NCBI GenBank assembly: GCA_910586445.1
Contig: CAJUHV010000063.1
Span: 1-23,099, forward strand
Direction: 5' to 3'
DNA from: an uncultured Eubacterium sp.
GTDB taxonomy: Bacteria > Bacillota > Clostridia > Lachnospirales > Lachnospiraceae
Length of the DNA stretch: 23,099 nucleotides
Numbering within the stretch: the stretch's first letter is position 1; every line of letters begins with the position of its first letter. The notes under the pieces are model-generated. The model made no database searches and was not told the origin of the DNA. It was given only the letters and a program-made list of their open reading frames with translations. Positions 7,220 through 15,815 of the stretch are shown piece after piece. The translations under genes were made by a program, and so were the position numbers.

Positions 7220-8530
7220 ATGGAAGATGAATATAAGGATGAATATAAAATAGAAGCCTGCCATGTATCAAAAGCATTTAAAATGTATGATACGCCGATG
7301 GACAAGCTAAAAGAAGCACTCAGCCTGTCAGACAAAGATCGTCATACTGTTTTTTATGCGGTCAGCGATTTAAGCTTTCGGGTAAAAAAAGGCCAGATTC
7401 TTGGAATTATGGGCAGAAACGGCTCTGGAAAATCTACACTGTTAAAAATGATTGCCGGGATTTATGAGCCTACAAGCGGAACGATCAAGGTTTCCGGGAG
7501 GATTTCATCTCTGCTGGAGCTTGGGATGGGATTTAATATGGAGTATACCGGGATTGAGAACATTTTTTTCTATGGTACGCTGATGGGCATTCCGAAAAGC
7601 CGTATGGAAGAAAAGCTGCAGGCAGTGGTCGATTTTGCTGAAATCGGCGATTATGTATATCAGCCTGTAAAGACTTACTCCAGCGGCATGTTTGCAAGGC
7701 TGGCATTTTCCTGTGCGGTTCATGTGGAGCCTGATATTCTGATTGTAGATGAAATATTAAGTGTCGGGGACATGCGGTTTCAGGCAAAGTGTTTTCGCAA
7801 ATTCAAGGAGTTTAAGGAGGCAGGGGCAACAATTTTATATGTCGGGCATGATGTGTCTGTAATGCGCTCTTTCTGCGATACAGCGATGTGGATTGATCAG
7901 GGGAGGCTGGTGGATCTGGGAGATCCTGTATTTGTCAGTGCGGAATATACAGAATATATGCATGTGGAGGATTTTGCGGAATTTACGGGGTATCGGCTTA
8001 AAAATAAGGAAATACAAAAAACAGAAAAAAAGAAGAAAGATCCCAAGAAACAAAGCTCTAAAATAGATGGGAGCCGCTTTCCAGACAGCATTGCGCATTG
8101 GGGAATGTTTCCGGGGTTGGTGCAGTCCGTAAAAATGTGTGATCAAAAAGGAGACAGTAAACGTGTATTTAGCCCAGATGAAACGATGAGAATTGAGCTT
8201 GACTTTTTGATTGGAAAAGAAATCGATGCGCAGTATCTTTCAGCAGCATTTGCAGTTAAAAATTCTGAAGGTATCGATCTGATAGTAAAAACTACTTTTG
8301 ATGAAAATATCCGCTTTTATGGCAGCAAACGATGGCAAGTCAGTTTTGAATTTGTTCCGAGATTAGCAAATGGTGATTATTATTTGGTGATTGCATTGGA
8401 AAACCGCAGAGAAATTCCCATAACCTATTATGAATATATAGAAGGGGCCTGCTATTTTAAATCTTACACACTTGGAAATATATTTGGGATATACGATGTA
8501 GACACAGTAATAAAATATAAAGCTGATTAG
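7220..8530 (+). CDS. Polysaccharide ABC transporter ATPase with Wzt-like C-terminal domain
   Basis: This is the ATP-hydrolysing subunit of the exporter. Residues about 10-245 are the nucleotide-binding domain: Walker A GRNGSGKST (Lys71), the TagH/Wzt-type signature YSSGM (153-157) in place of LSGGQ, Walker B ILIVDEILSVGD (Asp177, Glu178) and switch His210 in VGHDVSVM. After a Lys-rich linker (about 265-280) comes a ~155-residue beta-rich domain. It resembles the Wzt C-terminal domain, which in Escherichia coli O8/O9a recognises the terminal cap of the polymer and decides which chains are exported. At 436 residues it has the length of the two-domain Wzt class. ATG 7220 is preferred over the overlapping GTG 7217; the best upstream purine stretch, GAAAGGA, is rather far away. 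The C-terminal half appears more AT-rich than the N-terminal half. Confidence 0.9.
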   Translation: MEDEYKDEYKIEACHVSKAFKMYDTPMDKLKEALSLSDKDRHTVFYAVSDLSFRVKKGQILGIMGRNGSGKSTLLKMIAGIYEPTSGTIKVSGRISSLLELGMGFNMEYTGIENIFFYGTLMGIPKSRMEEKLQAVVDFAEIGDYVYQPVKTYSSGMFARLAFSCAVHVEPDILIVDEILSVGDMRFQAKCFRKFKEFKEAGATILYVGHDVSVMRSFCDTAMWIDQGRLVDLGDPVFVSAEYTEYMHVEDFAEFTGYRLKNKEIQKTEKKKKDPKKQSSKIDGSRFPDSIAHWGMFPGLVQSVKMCDQKGDSKRVFSPDETMRIELDFLIGKEIDAQYLSAAFAVKNSEGIDLIVKTTFDENIRFYGSKRWQVSFEFVPRLANGDYYLVIALENRREIPITYYEYIEGACYFKSYTLGNIFGIYDVDTVIKYKAD

Positions 8531-8590
8531 AGGACAGGTAAGCCGGAAATAAATGCATACGAATAATCTTGAGGACGGAGTAAGCTGGAA

Positions 8591-11458
8591 ATGAATAATA
8601 TTAATACGGATCAATACTGGGATTTTCGATTTCAAAACAATTGGAAAATGATGCATGGATTCGAACAGACTGAATTTTTTGCGAAGGTAGCACTTCATTT
8701 GATGCCGGAGTGGCTTGCAGATGAAATAAGAGAAAAAAAGTTAACAATATGCGACTTTGGGTGCGCAGCCGGACAGGCAGTGGACATGCTTCATAGGGCA
8801 TTTGATACAGAAGTGATAGGAGTAGATTTTTCGGGAAAAGCAGTTTCATTAGCCAGAGAAACTTTCCCAGATTATAAGTTTTTTCAGAGTGATATTGTAA
8901 ATGACCATATGGATGGATTTCGTGTAGATGCGGGTTACTTATCGAATGTATTAGAACACCTGGATTCACCGTGGGAGGCTGCACAAAAGACAGCCGTTTA
9001 TGTGAATCAATATTTAATAATATTAATTCCATTTAGGGAAACGGTAGAAATTGAGGAACACTGCAGTCAATTTGACACTTCGAATATTCCGTTGGAAATC
9101 GGGGAGCTGGATCTTATTTTCGCCAATTATATGAACTGTACGGATATACCAGAAAGTCTTTATAATGACTGTCAGATCTTTCTGTTATATGGCCGCGCAG
9201 CCTGCCGCAAAAGGGCAGGGTGTATGACGGATCTGGTAGATACTTTTGAACAGGGCTATAAGGATATAGAAAAGCGGAATAAACAGTTATCGGATCAAAA
9301 GGAGAACGCAGAAAGAAAGAGCCGTCAGCTGGAAAAGCAGATTGCTGAGGTGAAAAATCAGCGTGATTTGTACAGGCAGGAGCAAAAAAGAGTCAGGAAC
9401 AAAACCAGAGAGATCTTAAAATGTATCAGCATAGTCCAAAGCGGAAGAGTTTATCGGATGGGATTGGCGGTACAGCGTTTTATCATTCAATGTTTTAATA
9501 CCCATGAAAAGCAGGATTTCTTTCGATGGTTTTTAAGAAGGCTGATAAAAAAGAATACGTCAGCAAAGGCGTTAAAGGAATTTGACAGCCTGGAAAATAC
9601 CAAGGAATGTCTAAGACAGATGCTGTATGGATCAGGTATCGATGAAGTGGATGAAACACAGTTTATACGATTGAAAAATACACAGCGTGTGGTTATTTTT
9701 GCATCAGTTCCGTTTTTTGATGTTGGAGGAGGCCAGAGGTCAGCTCAGCTGGCAAAGACATTTAATGCAATGGGGTATCAGGTTTATTATATCTATGGCT
9801 TTCCATGTACGGAGGATTATGAGCCGGAACTGTCTATACCTGTAAATGAACATGAATACATAGACCATATTCATAGCGCCTGGTTTTCAGATCTTGCAGA
9901 CAGCCGTACGATTGTAATATTTGAAATTCCGTACTATAAATTTGAGCCATATTTGGATATAGCAAAACAGGCAGACAGCATAACCATATATGAACATATA
10001 GATAATTGGGATTCCAGGCTGGGATGCTTATTTTATGATGCAGATGTATTTCAGAGATTTTTAAAGAAAGCAGATATGATCACAGTAACGGCAAAAAAAT
10101 TGGGAGAAAAAATCAGAGAATACTGCAGCCGCAGATATTGGTATCTGCCAAATGCAGTAGACCTTGAAATATTTGAGCCTTTTAAACGTTATAAATGTCC
10201 GCAGGATTTGAAAAGAGGAAAGACCACACTGCTGTATTTTGGGTCTCTATGGGGTGAATGGTTTGAATGGAATAAGATTGATTATCTTGCGGATCATTGT
10301 CCAGACTGCCAGATCAATTTGATCGGCGATTATTCTGGATGTAAGGTGCATGTTAGAAAGAAAAAGAAAAATGTCCATTTTTTGGGCATGAAAGTACAGT
10401 CGGAACTGCCTGCATATTTGCAATATACAGATTATGCACTGCTGCCTTTTAAAAACAGCGAGATAGGGGCATATGTTTCCCCATTAAAAATCTTTGAATA
10501 TATCGCAATGAATGTAAGAGTATTAGCAACGGCTCTGGATGATATAAAAGGGTATCCGAATGTATACTGTTCAGATTCGGCTGAAGACTGGGTAAAAGTT
10601 ATCAGCAGTGATAAGAAAAAATTGTCAGATAGTACAGCTTTTTTGAATAAAAATAACTGGTATGCAAGGTGTATGAAAATTCTGGAATTATCCGGGATGG
10701 ATTCAATAGATGCACCAAGCCTGTCAGTCATTGTGCTGAATTATAATAACAGGAAAGTAATACGAAGATGTGTGGATACATTGATTGCACATAATCGAAG
10801 GTATGGCTATGAGATTGTTGTCGTTGATAATGGAAGTACGGATGGTTCTTATGAGTTTTTGCAGGAACATTATCAGGGCAGAATTGTACTGGTAAGGAAT
10901 GCAAAAAATGGCTGTTCATCAGGCAGGAATCTTGGCGTTCGAAATTCAACAGGAAAATATGTGTGTTTTTTAGACAGTGATCAGTGGATTATCAGTGACT
11001 GCTGGCTGGATAGTGTATTGGAGATTCTGCAGGGCAGCTGTCAGATTGGAGCTGCCGGATGGAATGCCGGATGGTTTGAACCGGGTAAGGTAGAAGGGCC
11101 TATTGTCGAGCGCATATCCAACCGTGCAGTTGACAGCGCAAAAATCTGGTATCGTCTTGACGCTGCTTATCTGGCAACCAGCGGATTTGTTATGGAAAGA
11201 CGCTTGTTTGATGAGATAGGCGGATTTGATGAATTTTATGATCCGACCTGCTTTGAAGATACGGACCTTTCGCTGAAAATAAGAGAGGCAGGGTACGAGC
11301 TTGCATATTGTCCATACATGGGTGTTATGCATTTTCCACATCAGACAACAAAGTCTGGCAGCCGGCAGCATACGAAGCAGATCAAAAGAAACGGAGAATA
11401 TTTTGAGAAAAAATGGAAAGAAAGACGGCCGGAGTTGTTAGAGTATTATTATATTTAG
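8591..11458 (+). CDS. Fusion: SAM methyltransferase, coiled coil, GT4 and GT2 glycosyltransferase domains
   Basis: This 955-residue multidomain protein probably caps and/or extends the exported glycan. Residues 1-190 are a class I SAM methyltransferase: motif I DFGCAAG at 55-61, acidic Asp79 in VIGVDFSGKA, and YLSNVLEHLDSPWEAA. Residues about 212-278 are highly charged and predicted coiled coil (EKRNKQLSDQKENAERKSRQ onward). Residues about 366-700 form a GT-B type glycosyltransferase: FDVGGGQRSAQLAKTF, LYFGSLWGEWFEWNKIDYLA and SPLKIFEYIAMNVRVLAT. Residues about 709-955 are a GT2 (GT-A) domain: SVIVLNYNNRKVIRRCVDTL, VVDNGSTDGSYEFL, DSDQ in FLDSDQW as the DxD motif, and FEDTDLSLKIREAGYELAYC. 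ATG 8591 has GGACGGAG about 10 bases upstream. The order methyltransferase-coiled coil recalls WbdD, the chain-length and cap enzyme of ABC-exported O antigens, but no kinase domain is visible. Confidence 0.88.
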   Translation: MNNINTDQYWDFRFQNNWKMMHGFEQTEFFAKVALHLMPEWLADEIREKKLTICDFGCAAGQAVDMLHRAFDTEVIGVDFSGKAVSLARETFPDYKFFQSDIVNDHMDGFRVDAGYLSNVLEHLDSPWEAAQKTAVYVNQYLIILIPFRETVEIEEHCSQFDTSNIPLEIGELDLIFANYMNCTDIPESLYNDCQIFLLYGRAACRKRAGCMTDLVDTFEQGYKDIEKRNKQLSDQKENAERKSRQLEKQIAEVKNQRDLYRQEQKRVRNKTREILKCISIVQSGRVYRMGLAVQRFIIQCFNTHEKQDFFRWFLRRLIKKNTSAKALKEFDSLENTKECLRQMLYGSGIDEVDETQFIRLKNTQRVVIFASVPFFDVGGGQRSAQLAKTFNAMGYQVYYIYGFPCTEDYEPELSIPVNEHEYIDHIHSAWFSDLADSRTIVIFEIPYYKFEPYLDIAKQADSITIYEHIDNWDSRLGCLFYDADVFQRFLKKADMITVTAKKLGEKIREYCSRRYWYLPNAVDLEIFEPFKRYKCPQDLKRGKTTLLYFGSLWGEWFEWNKIDYLADHCPDCQINLIGDYSGCKVHVRKKKKNVHFLGMKVQSELPAYLQYTDYALLPFKNSEIGAYVSPLKIFEYIAMNVRVLATALDDIKGYPNVYCSDSAEDWVKVISSDKKKLSDSTAFLNKNNWYARCMKILELSGMDSIDAPSLSVIVLNYNNRKVIRRCVDTLIAHNRRYGYEIVVVDNGSTDGSYEFLQEHYQGRIVLVRNAKNGCSSGRNLGVRNSTGKYVCFLDSDQWIISDCWLDSVLEILQGSCQIGAAGWNAGWFEPGKVEGPIVERISNRAVDSAKIWYRLDAAYLATSGFVMERRLFDEIGGFDEFYDPTCFEDTDLSLKIREAGYELAYCPYMGVMHFPHQTTKSGSRQHTKQIKRNGEYFEKKWKERRPELLEYYYI

Positions 11459-11490
11459 AATATATATTGTATCAGGAGAGGATAAAATAA

Positions 11491-13065
11491 ATGGATGAGC
11501 GGGAGCTAAAGGAACAGGAAACAGACCTGCATCTGCGGCTGTGGGAATCACAGGAAGAAATAAATAGCCTGAAACAGTTTCTTTTTGAGATAAACAGCCG
11601 GCTGTCAGTTCTGACCAGCGATATGGAAACGGTGTTAAATGCCAGGGGAATCAGAAGCCTGTTGAAAATGCACGCGATTCTGGGAGCTGTAAAAAGAGAA
11701 AGTTTTTCAAAAAAAATGCAGCTTATTCGAAGAATCTTCTTACGGACAGCCGGGATAAAAAAGCCGCTGGACATTAATAAATACCGCATGGATATACAGC
11801 TGAAGCAGTATTTGAGAAAGATCGAGAAATTATTGGATGATCCGCGAAATGTTCAGCTGAAGGATATGGAGGCTGTGGAGAGCAAAAAGAATCTGCAGAA
11901 GCTTGTAAAAAAAATACTGGATTCAGATTATGACAGGATTGTAATGTGGAACAGCAGCTTTGGCTGGAACGTGACACTATTTCAGCGTCCTCAGCATATT
12001 GCATCGGCCCTTGCAAAGCAAAGAACATTGGTTTTTTATGAAGTAACAGAGTATACAGACCCGCGGGTGAGGACACTTAGGGAACAATGTCACAACTTAT
12101 GGCTGGTAAATAGAGACAGCAGGGCCCATAAAATACTGTTGGAGGAATTGCAGAATATAACAAAGCCCAAATATATGCAGATCTATTCGACGGAACAGGA
12201 GCTGTCAGTTTTAGACATCAGACAATATCAAAAAGAGGGGTACTATATACTTTATGAATATATCGATGATATAAATCCAGATATATCAGTGACAAAGAAA
12301 ATTCCAATTAATATTCAAAAAAAGTATGAATACGTCATGAATCATCCCGAAATCCCGGTTGTAGTAACAGCAGAACGCCTGTGTAAAGATGTAGAATCAA
12401 AACGAGGGATGGCTCATGTAGCTTATGCGACAAATGGAGTGGATTATAAGCACTTTACAGCCAGGACCGGAGCAGGGACAAAGTTAAAACGCAGGTATCT
12501 GGAAACACTGCAGAAAGGGAAAATCATCGTCGGCTATTATGGTGCTCTGGCCTCATGGTTTGATTATAAGCTTGTAAAAGAAACTGCGCGCAGGAGAAAA
12601 GATCTTATATTTGTGCTGATTGGAAAATTATATGATGATTCCTTTCAAAAGGCCGGGCTTACAAAATATGAAAACATTATTTACCTCGGTGAAGTGCCAT
12701 ATGGGCAGCTTCCTGCATATGCAGAAAGATTTGATATATGTACAATTCCATTTGTCGTAAATGAGTTAACAAATGCGACCTCTCCGCTCAAGCTGTTTGA
12801 GTATATGGCGTTAGCAAAACCGATTATTACGACAGGCATGCATGAATGTAAAAAATATAAATCTGTACTTATTGCAGATGGGTGTGAAGAATACTGCAGG
12901 AAAATTGATCTAGCGATCAGTTATATGAAGGTGAAAAATGAACAGTATTATGGACTGTTAAAAAAAGAGGCACTGGAAAATACATGGGATGGAAAAGCGG
13001 AAAGTATTATAAATATGCTGGAGCATTATGAACATTCTATTGGGAGGGAGGAGAAGGATGGCTGA
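11491..13065 (+). CDS. TuaH-like glycosyltransferase with N-terminal coiled coil
   Basis: The first ~60 residues of this 524-residue protein are charged and heptad-like (ERELKEQETDLHLRLWESQE, EEINSLKQFLFEINSRLSVL), so a coiled coil is likely. After a basic helical stretch, residues from about 145 on form a GT-B glycosyltransferase: FGWNVTLFQRPQHIASALAK (RPQ-IA motif near 165), YEYIDDINPDI, KIIVGYYGALASWFDYKLVK and NATSPLKLFEYMALAKPIIT. It is most similar within the window to the 3787 protein and to the middle domain of the 8591 protein. Ribosome binding site AGGAGAGG lies 9-16 bases before ATG 11491, and its 3' end overlaps the next gene by 8 bp. The coiled coil could pair with that of the upstream fusion to hold the transferases together at the membrane (inference). 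The substrate is unknown. Confidence 0.84.
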   Translation: MDERELKEQETDLHLRLWESQEEINSLKQFLFEINSRLSVLTSDMETVLNARGIRSLLKMHAILGAVKRESFSKKMQLIRRIFLRTAGIKKPLDINKYRMDIQLKQYLRKIEKLLDDPRNVQLKDMEAVESKKNLQKLVKKILDSDYDRIVMWNSSFGWNVTLFQRPQHIASALAKQRTLVFYEVTEYTDPRVRTLREQCHNLWLVNRDSRAHKILLEELQNITKPKYMQIYSTEQELSVLDIRQYQKEGYYILYEYIDDINPDISVTKKIPINIQKKYEYVMNHPEIPVVVTAERLCKDVESKRGMAHVAYATNGVDYKHFTARTGAGTKLKRRYLETLQKGKIIVGYYGALASWFDYKLVKETARRRKDLIFVLIGKLYDDSFQKAGLTKYENIIYLGEVPYGQLPAYAERFDICTIPFVVNELTNATSPLKLFEYMALAKPIITTGMHECKKYKSVLIADGCEEYCRKIDLAISYMKVKNEQYYGLLKKEALENTWDGKAESIINMLEHYEHSIGREEKDG

Positions 13066-14638
13066 AAAAGAAAATATATTTGCAAAAGCAGTCAGAATGA
13101 TTATGTTCGCCGTGCTTGCAGTATATCCATTTGGGATTGCAGCATTTTATATATGGCCGAATGTCATGGACAGCATATGGACAGATGAGCTGCATCGTAT
13201 TGATGAGAGGCATCTTGTTCTGATTGCTGCGGGGGCACCAATTGTCTGTATTGGACTTGCGTGGAAACTTATACCAGGCATAATAAATAAGAGTAAAATA
13301 TTTCAGATCAGCATTGCGTTATTTCTTATAGCTTTATCAATAAGAGTCTTAGCGATTGAAGTTCTGCAGGCAGAACCGGTATCTGATTTTTTGACCTGTT
13401 ATACTTATGCGGCGGGAGAAAGCGGTCAGGAAGAATATCTTGCTACCTATCCTTATCTGGGGGCATATGCGGTTACTCTGCGAATTTTTTTCGAAAACTT
13501 TGGCATATCAGTATGGACGGCACAGTTTTTAAATGCAGTAATTACATCAACGATACCAGCAGCATTATTTCTGGCAGTCAGAAGGATTACGGGAAAGGCC
13601 AATGTCGGTATAACAGCTGGGCTGGTGTATGCCTTATGCCCATCGATGATTATATATACTGCAATTCCGTCATGCGAGCATTTTTCTCAGTTTTATCTGG
13701 CGTGGGCAGCATTTGCGGTGACAGGCTTTTATACGGCGGAGCGGCATCATAAGCATAGGTGGATCTGGGGTGCGGCAGCCGGTATTTTGCTTGGAATGGT
13801 AATCCTTTATAAGTCTGGACTTCGAATGGTTCTTGTGCCTTCTTTTCTTATGGCTTCATTCTGCTATGAATGGATTCCTCTGATTGTTACAGCAGTAAGG
13901 GAGAGAAAAAAAGTCATCAGGCAGTTTGCAGTTATCGCAGGGCAGTGTCTTGTTGTAATCGCAGCTGCAATTATGATCAGCCGTGCTGGTACTAATTATG
14001 TTCGTACAGAGCTTGGATATCCTGTGATTATTAGAAACAGGCCGTTTATGGCGGGTTTTTACGATGGCCTATGCATAGAGGGAAACGGTGTCTGGAATAG
14101 TAAGGTACAAGGGTATATTAGACAGATTTCAGAAGAATATGACTCCTCAAAAGCGAATCAAATTTTCATTATAAAATTGAAAGAACAGTACGAGGATGAT
14201 CCTAAAGCGTTCTTGAGGCTTTTAGAACACAAATTTAAAGTGAATTGGTGCAGTGAGGATTATTATTATTTCACTTTTTCCGGCGACAATGCGGTAGTGC
14301 AGGGGACTTGGGCAGGAGAGGTTTTATTTGCTCTTGTGCCGAGGGTCTATATTATGTTTATGTATGTCATTCTTTCTCTCGGATGTGTAATTTTTTTAGT
14401 AAAAAAAATACCAGCACAGCAGCTGCAGGCATGTTTTTTTACGACAGGTATTATTTTTTTATTTACGCTGGCTTTGGTGCTTATACAGGCACAGGGTAGA
14501 TACAAAAGCAATATTATGCCATTGGTCTGTATGATGTTTGCATTTTGTATGGATGGTGTGATGGAAAGTCTTGGTCAAATTCGAAAGACGGTCTATGACC
14601 GGATAGCAGCTGCATTTACTACTGCTTTCAGATCGTGA
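13058..14638 (+). CDS. GT-C fold membrane glycosyltransferase (GT39/ArnT-like)
   Basis: The 526-residue polytopic protein has roughly ten hydrophobic segments. The first large loop carries an acidic pair, Glu106 and Asp110 in AEPVSDFLTCYTYA, the position expected for the catalytic acidic residue of GT-C transferases, which use polyprenyl-phosphate sugars on the outer face of the membrane. The following pattern YPYLGAYAVTLRIFFENFGI and FGISVWTAQFLNAVITSTIP is also GT-C like, as are VYALCPSMIIYTAIPSCEHF and the C-terminal AQGRYKSNIMPLVCMMFAF. ATG 13058 is preferred because GGAGGGAGGAGAAGG precedes it directly; an in-frame ATG at 13028 lies well inside the previous gene. The gene overlaps the previous stop by 8 bp. 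The ArnC/GtrB-like GT2 at 17015 could make its lipid-phosphate sugar donor (inference). Confidence 0.8.
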   Translation: MAEKENIFAKAVRMIMFAVLAVYPFGIAAFYIWPNVMDSIWTDELHRIDERHLVLIAAGAPIVCIGLAWKLIPGIINKSKIFQISIALFLIALSIRVLAIEVLQAEPVSDFLTCYTYAAGESGQEEYLATYPYLGAYAVTLRIFFENFGISVWTAQFLNAVITSTIPAALFLAVRRITGKANVGITAGLVYALCPSMIIYTAIPSCEHFSQFYLAWAAFAVTGFYTAERHHKHRWIWGAAAGILLGMVILYKSGLRMVLVPSFLMASFCYEWIPLIVTAVRERKKVIRQFAVIAGQCLVVIAAAIMISRAGTNYVRTELGYPVIIRNRPFMAGFYDGLCIEGNGVWNSKVQGYIRQISEEYDSSKANQIFIIKLKEQYEDDPKAFLRLLEHKFKVNWCSEDYYYFTFSGDNAVVQGTWAGEVLFALVPRVYIMFMYVILSLGCVIFLVKKIPAQQLQACFFTTGIIFLFTLALVLIQAQGRYKSNIMPLVCMMFAFCMDGVMESLGQIRKTVYDRIAAAFTTAFRS

Positions 14639-14648
14639 GGTGTCACAA

Positions 14649-15773
14649 ATGATTTCATATAACAAAGTTCCATTTCTAGGAAACGAAGAAATTTATATCA
14701 AGGAGGTGCTGAAGCAGGGAAAATTGTGTGGAGATGGAAGATATACAAAGATGTGCAGCCAATGGCTCGAAGATAATCTGAGGATCAACAGGGCATTCTT
14801 GACAACATCCTGTACACATGCAACAGAGATAGCTGCAATGCTTTGTGGCATCGAGCCGGGAGATGAAGTAATTCTGCCGTCGTTTACTTTTGTATCTACA
14901 GCGAATGCATTTATCCTGCGTGGAGCAAAGGCTGTTTTTGTAGATATCCGTCCAGATACGATGAATATAGATGAAAACTTAATCGAAGCAGCTGTCACAA
15001 AAAAAACAAAAGCAGTTGTGCCTGTTCACTATGCCGGTGTGGCTTGCGAAATGGACACGATTCTTGATATAGCGAACAGGCATGGGCTTTTTGTGGTCGA
15101 AGATGCGGCACAGGCTATTTTGAGTACATATAAAGACAGATTTCTTGGAACAATTGCGGATTTTGGATGCCTGAGTTTTCACGAAACGAAAAATGTTACA
15201 ATGGGCGAAGGCGGTGCATTGCTGGTAAAGAATAAAAGGTTTGCTGGACAGGCAGAAGTTATCCGTGAAAAAGGTACAGACCGAAGCAGCTTTTTTAGGG
15301 GAGAGATCGATAAGTACACATGGAAGGCGGCAGGAAGCTCTTATCTGCCGAGTGAATTAAATGCCGCGTATTTATACGCGCAGTTAGAACGGGCACAGGA
15401 GATTATCAATGACCGGAGGCGCTCTTGGCGTATTTATGAAAAGGCGCTTAAAGCGCTGGAGGAAAAAGGACGGATTACACTTCCGCATATTCCAAAAGAA
15501 TGCAGGCATAATGGCCATATATTTTATATAAAAGCCAGGGATCTGGATGAGCGGACCAAGCTGCTTAAATTTTTAAAGGACAAGGAAATAGGGGCAGTTT
15601 TTCATTATGTTCCGCTGCATTCTTCTTCAGCCGGAAAAAAGTTTGGCAGATTTTACGGAGAGGACAGATATACAACGAAAGAGAGCGAGAAGCTTGTCCG
15701 TCTGCCGCTGTATTATGGAATGCGGGATGAGATCTACAAAGTAATAGAAGCAGTTTATGAATATTATAAATAA
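14649..15773 (+). CDS. wecE: WecE-like sugar aminotransferase (dTDP-4-amino-4,6-dideoxygalactose transaminase)
   Basis: A PLP-dependent DegT/DnrJ/EryC1/StrS family aminotransferase that turns a dTDP-4-keto-6-deoxy-hexose into the 4-amino sugar, with glutamate as usual amino donor. As I recall the Escherichia coli WecE sequence, similarity is very close throughout: QGKLCGDGRYTKMCSQWLED, PGDEVILPSFTFVSTANAFI, RPDTMNIDENLIEA, VPVHYAGVACEMDTI, VVEDAAQAILSTYK, the PLP lysine Lys181 in FHETKN, IREKGTDRSSFFRGEIDKYT, and FHYVPLHSSSAGKKFG with GEDRYTTKESEKLVRLPL. Length (374) is normal. ATG 14649 has GAGGTG about 7 bases upstream, overlapping the previous TGA; GTG 14640 would add three residues. The dTDP-glucose synthesis genes (RmlA, RmlB) are not in the window and must be elsewhere. 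Confidence 0.92.
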   Translation: MISYNKVPFLGNEEIYIKEVLKQGKLCGDGRYTKMCSQWLEDNLRINRAFLTTSCTHATEIAAMLCGIEPGDEVILPSFTFVSTANAFILRGAKAVFVDIRPDTMNIDENLIEAAVTKKTKAVVPVHYAGVACEMDTILDIANRHGLFVVEDAAQAILSTYKDRFLGTIADFGCLSFHETKNVTMGEGGALLVKNKRFAGQAEVIREKGTDRSSFFRGEIDKYTWKAAGSSYLPSELNAAYLYAQLERAQEIINDRRRSWRIYEKALKALEEKGRITLPHIPKECRHNGHIFYIKARDLDERTKLLKFLKDKEIGAVFHYVPLHSSSAGKKFGRFYGEDRYTTKESEKLVRLPLYYGMRDEIYKVIEAVYEYYK

Positions 15774-15815
15774 CATGCCGACAGGATGGAATTTAAGAAT
15801 GCAGGGGGACAATAT

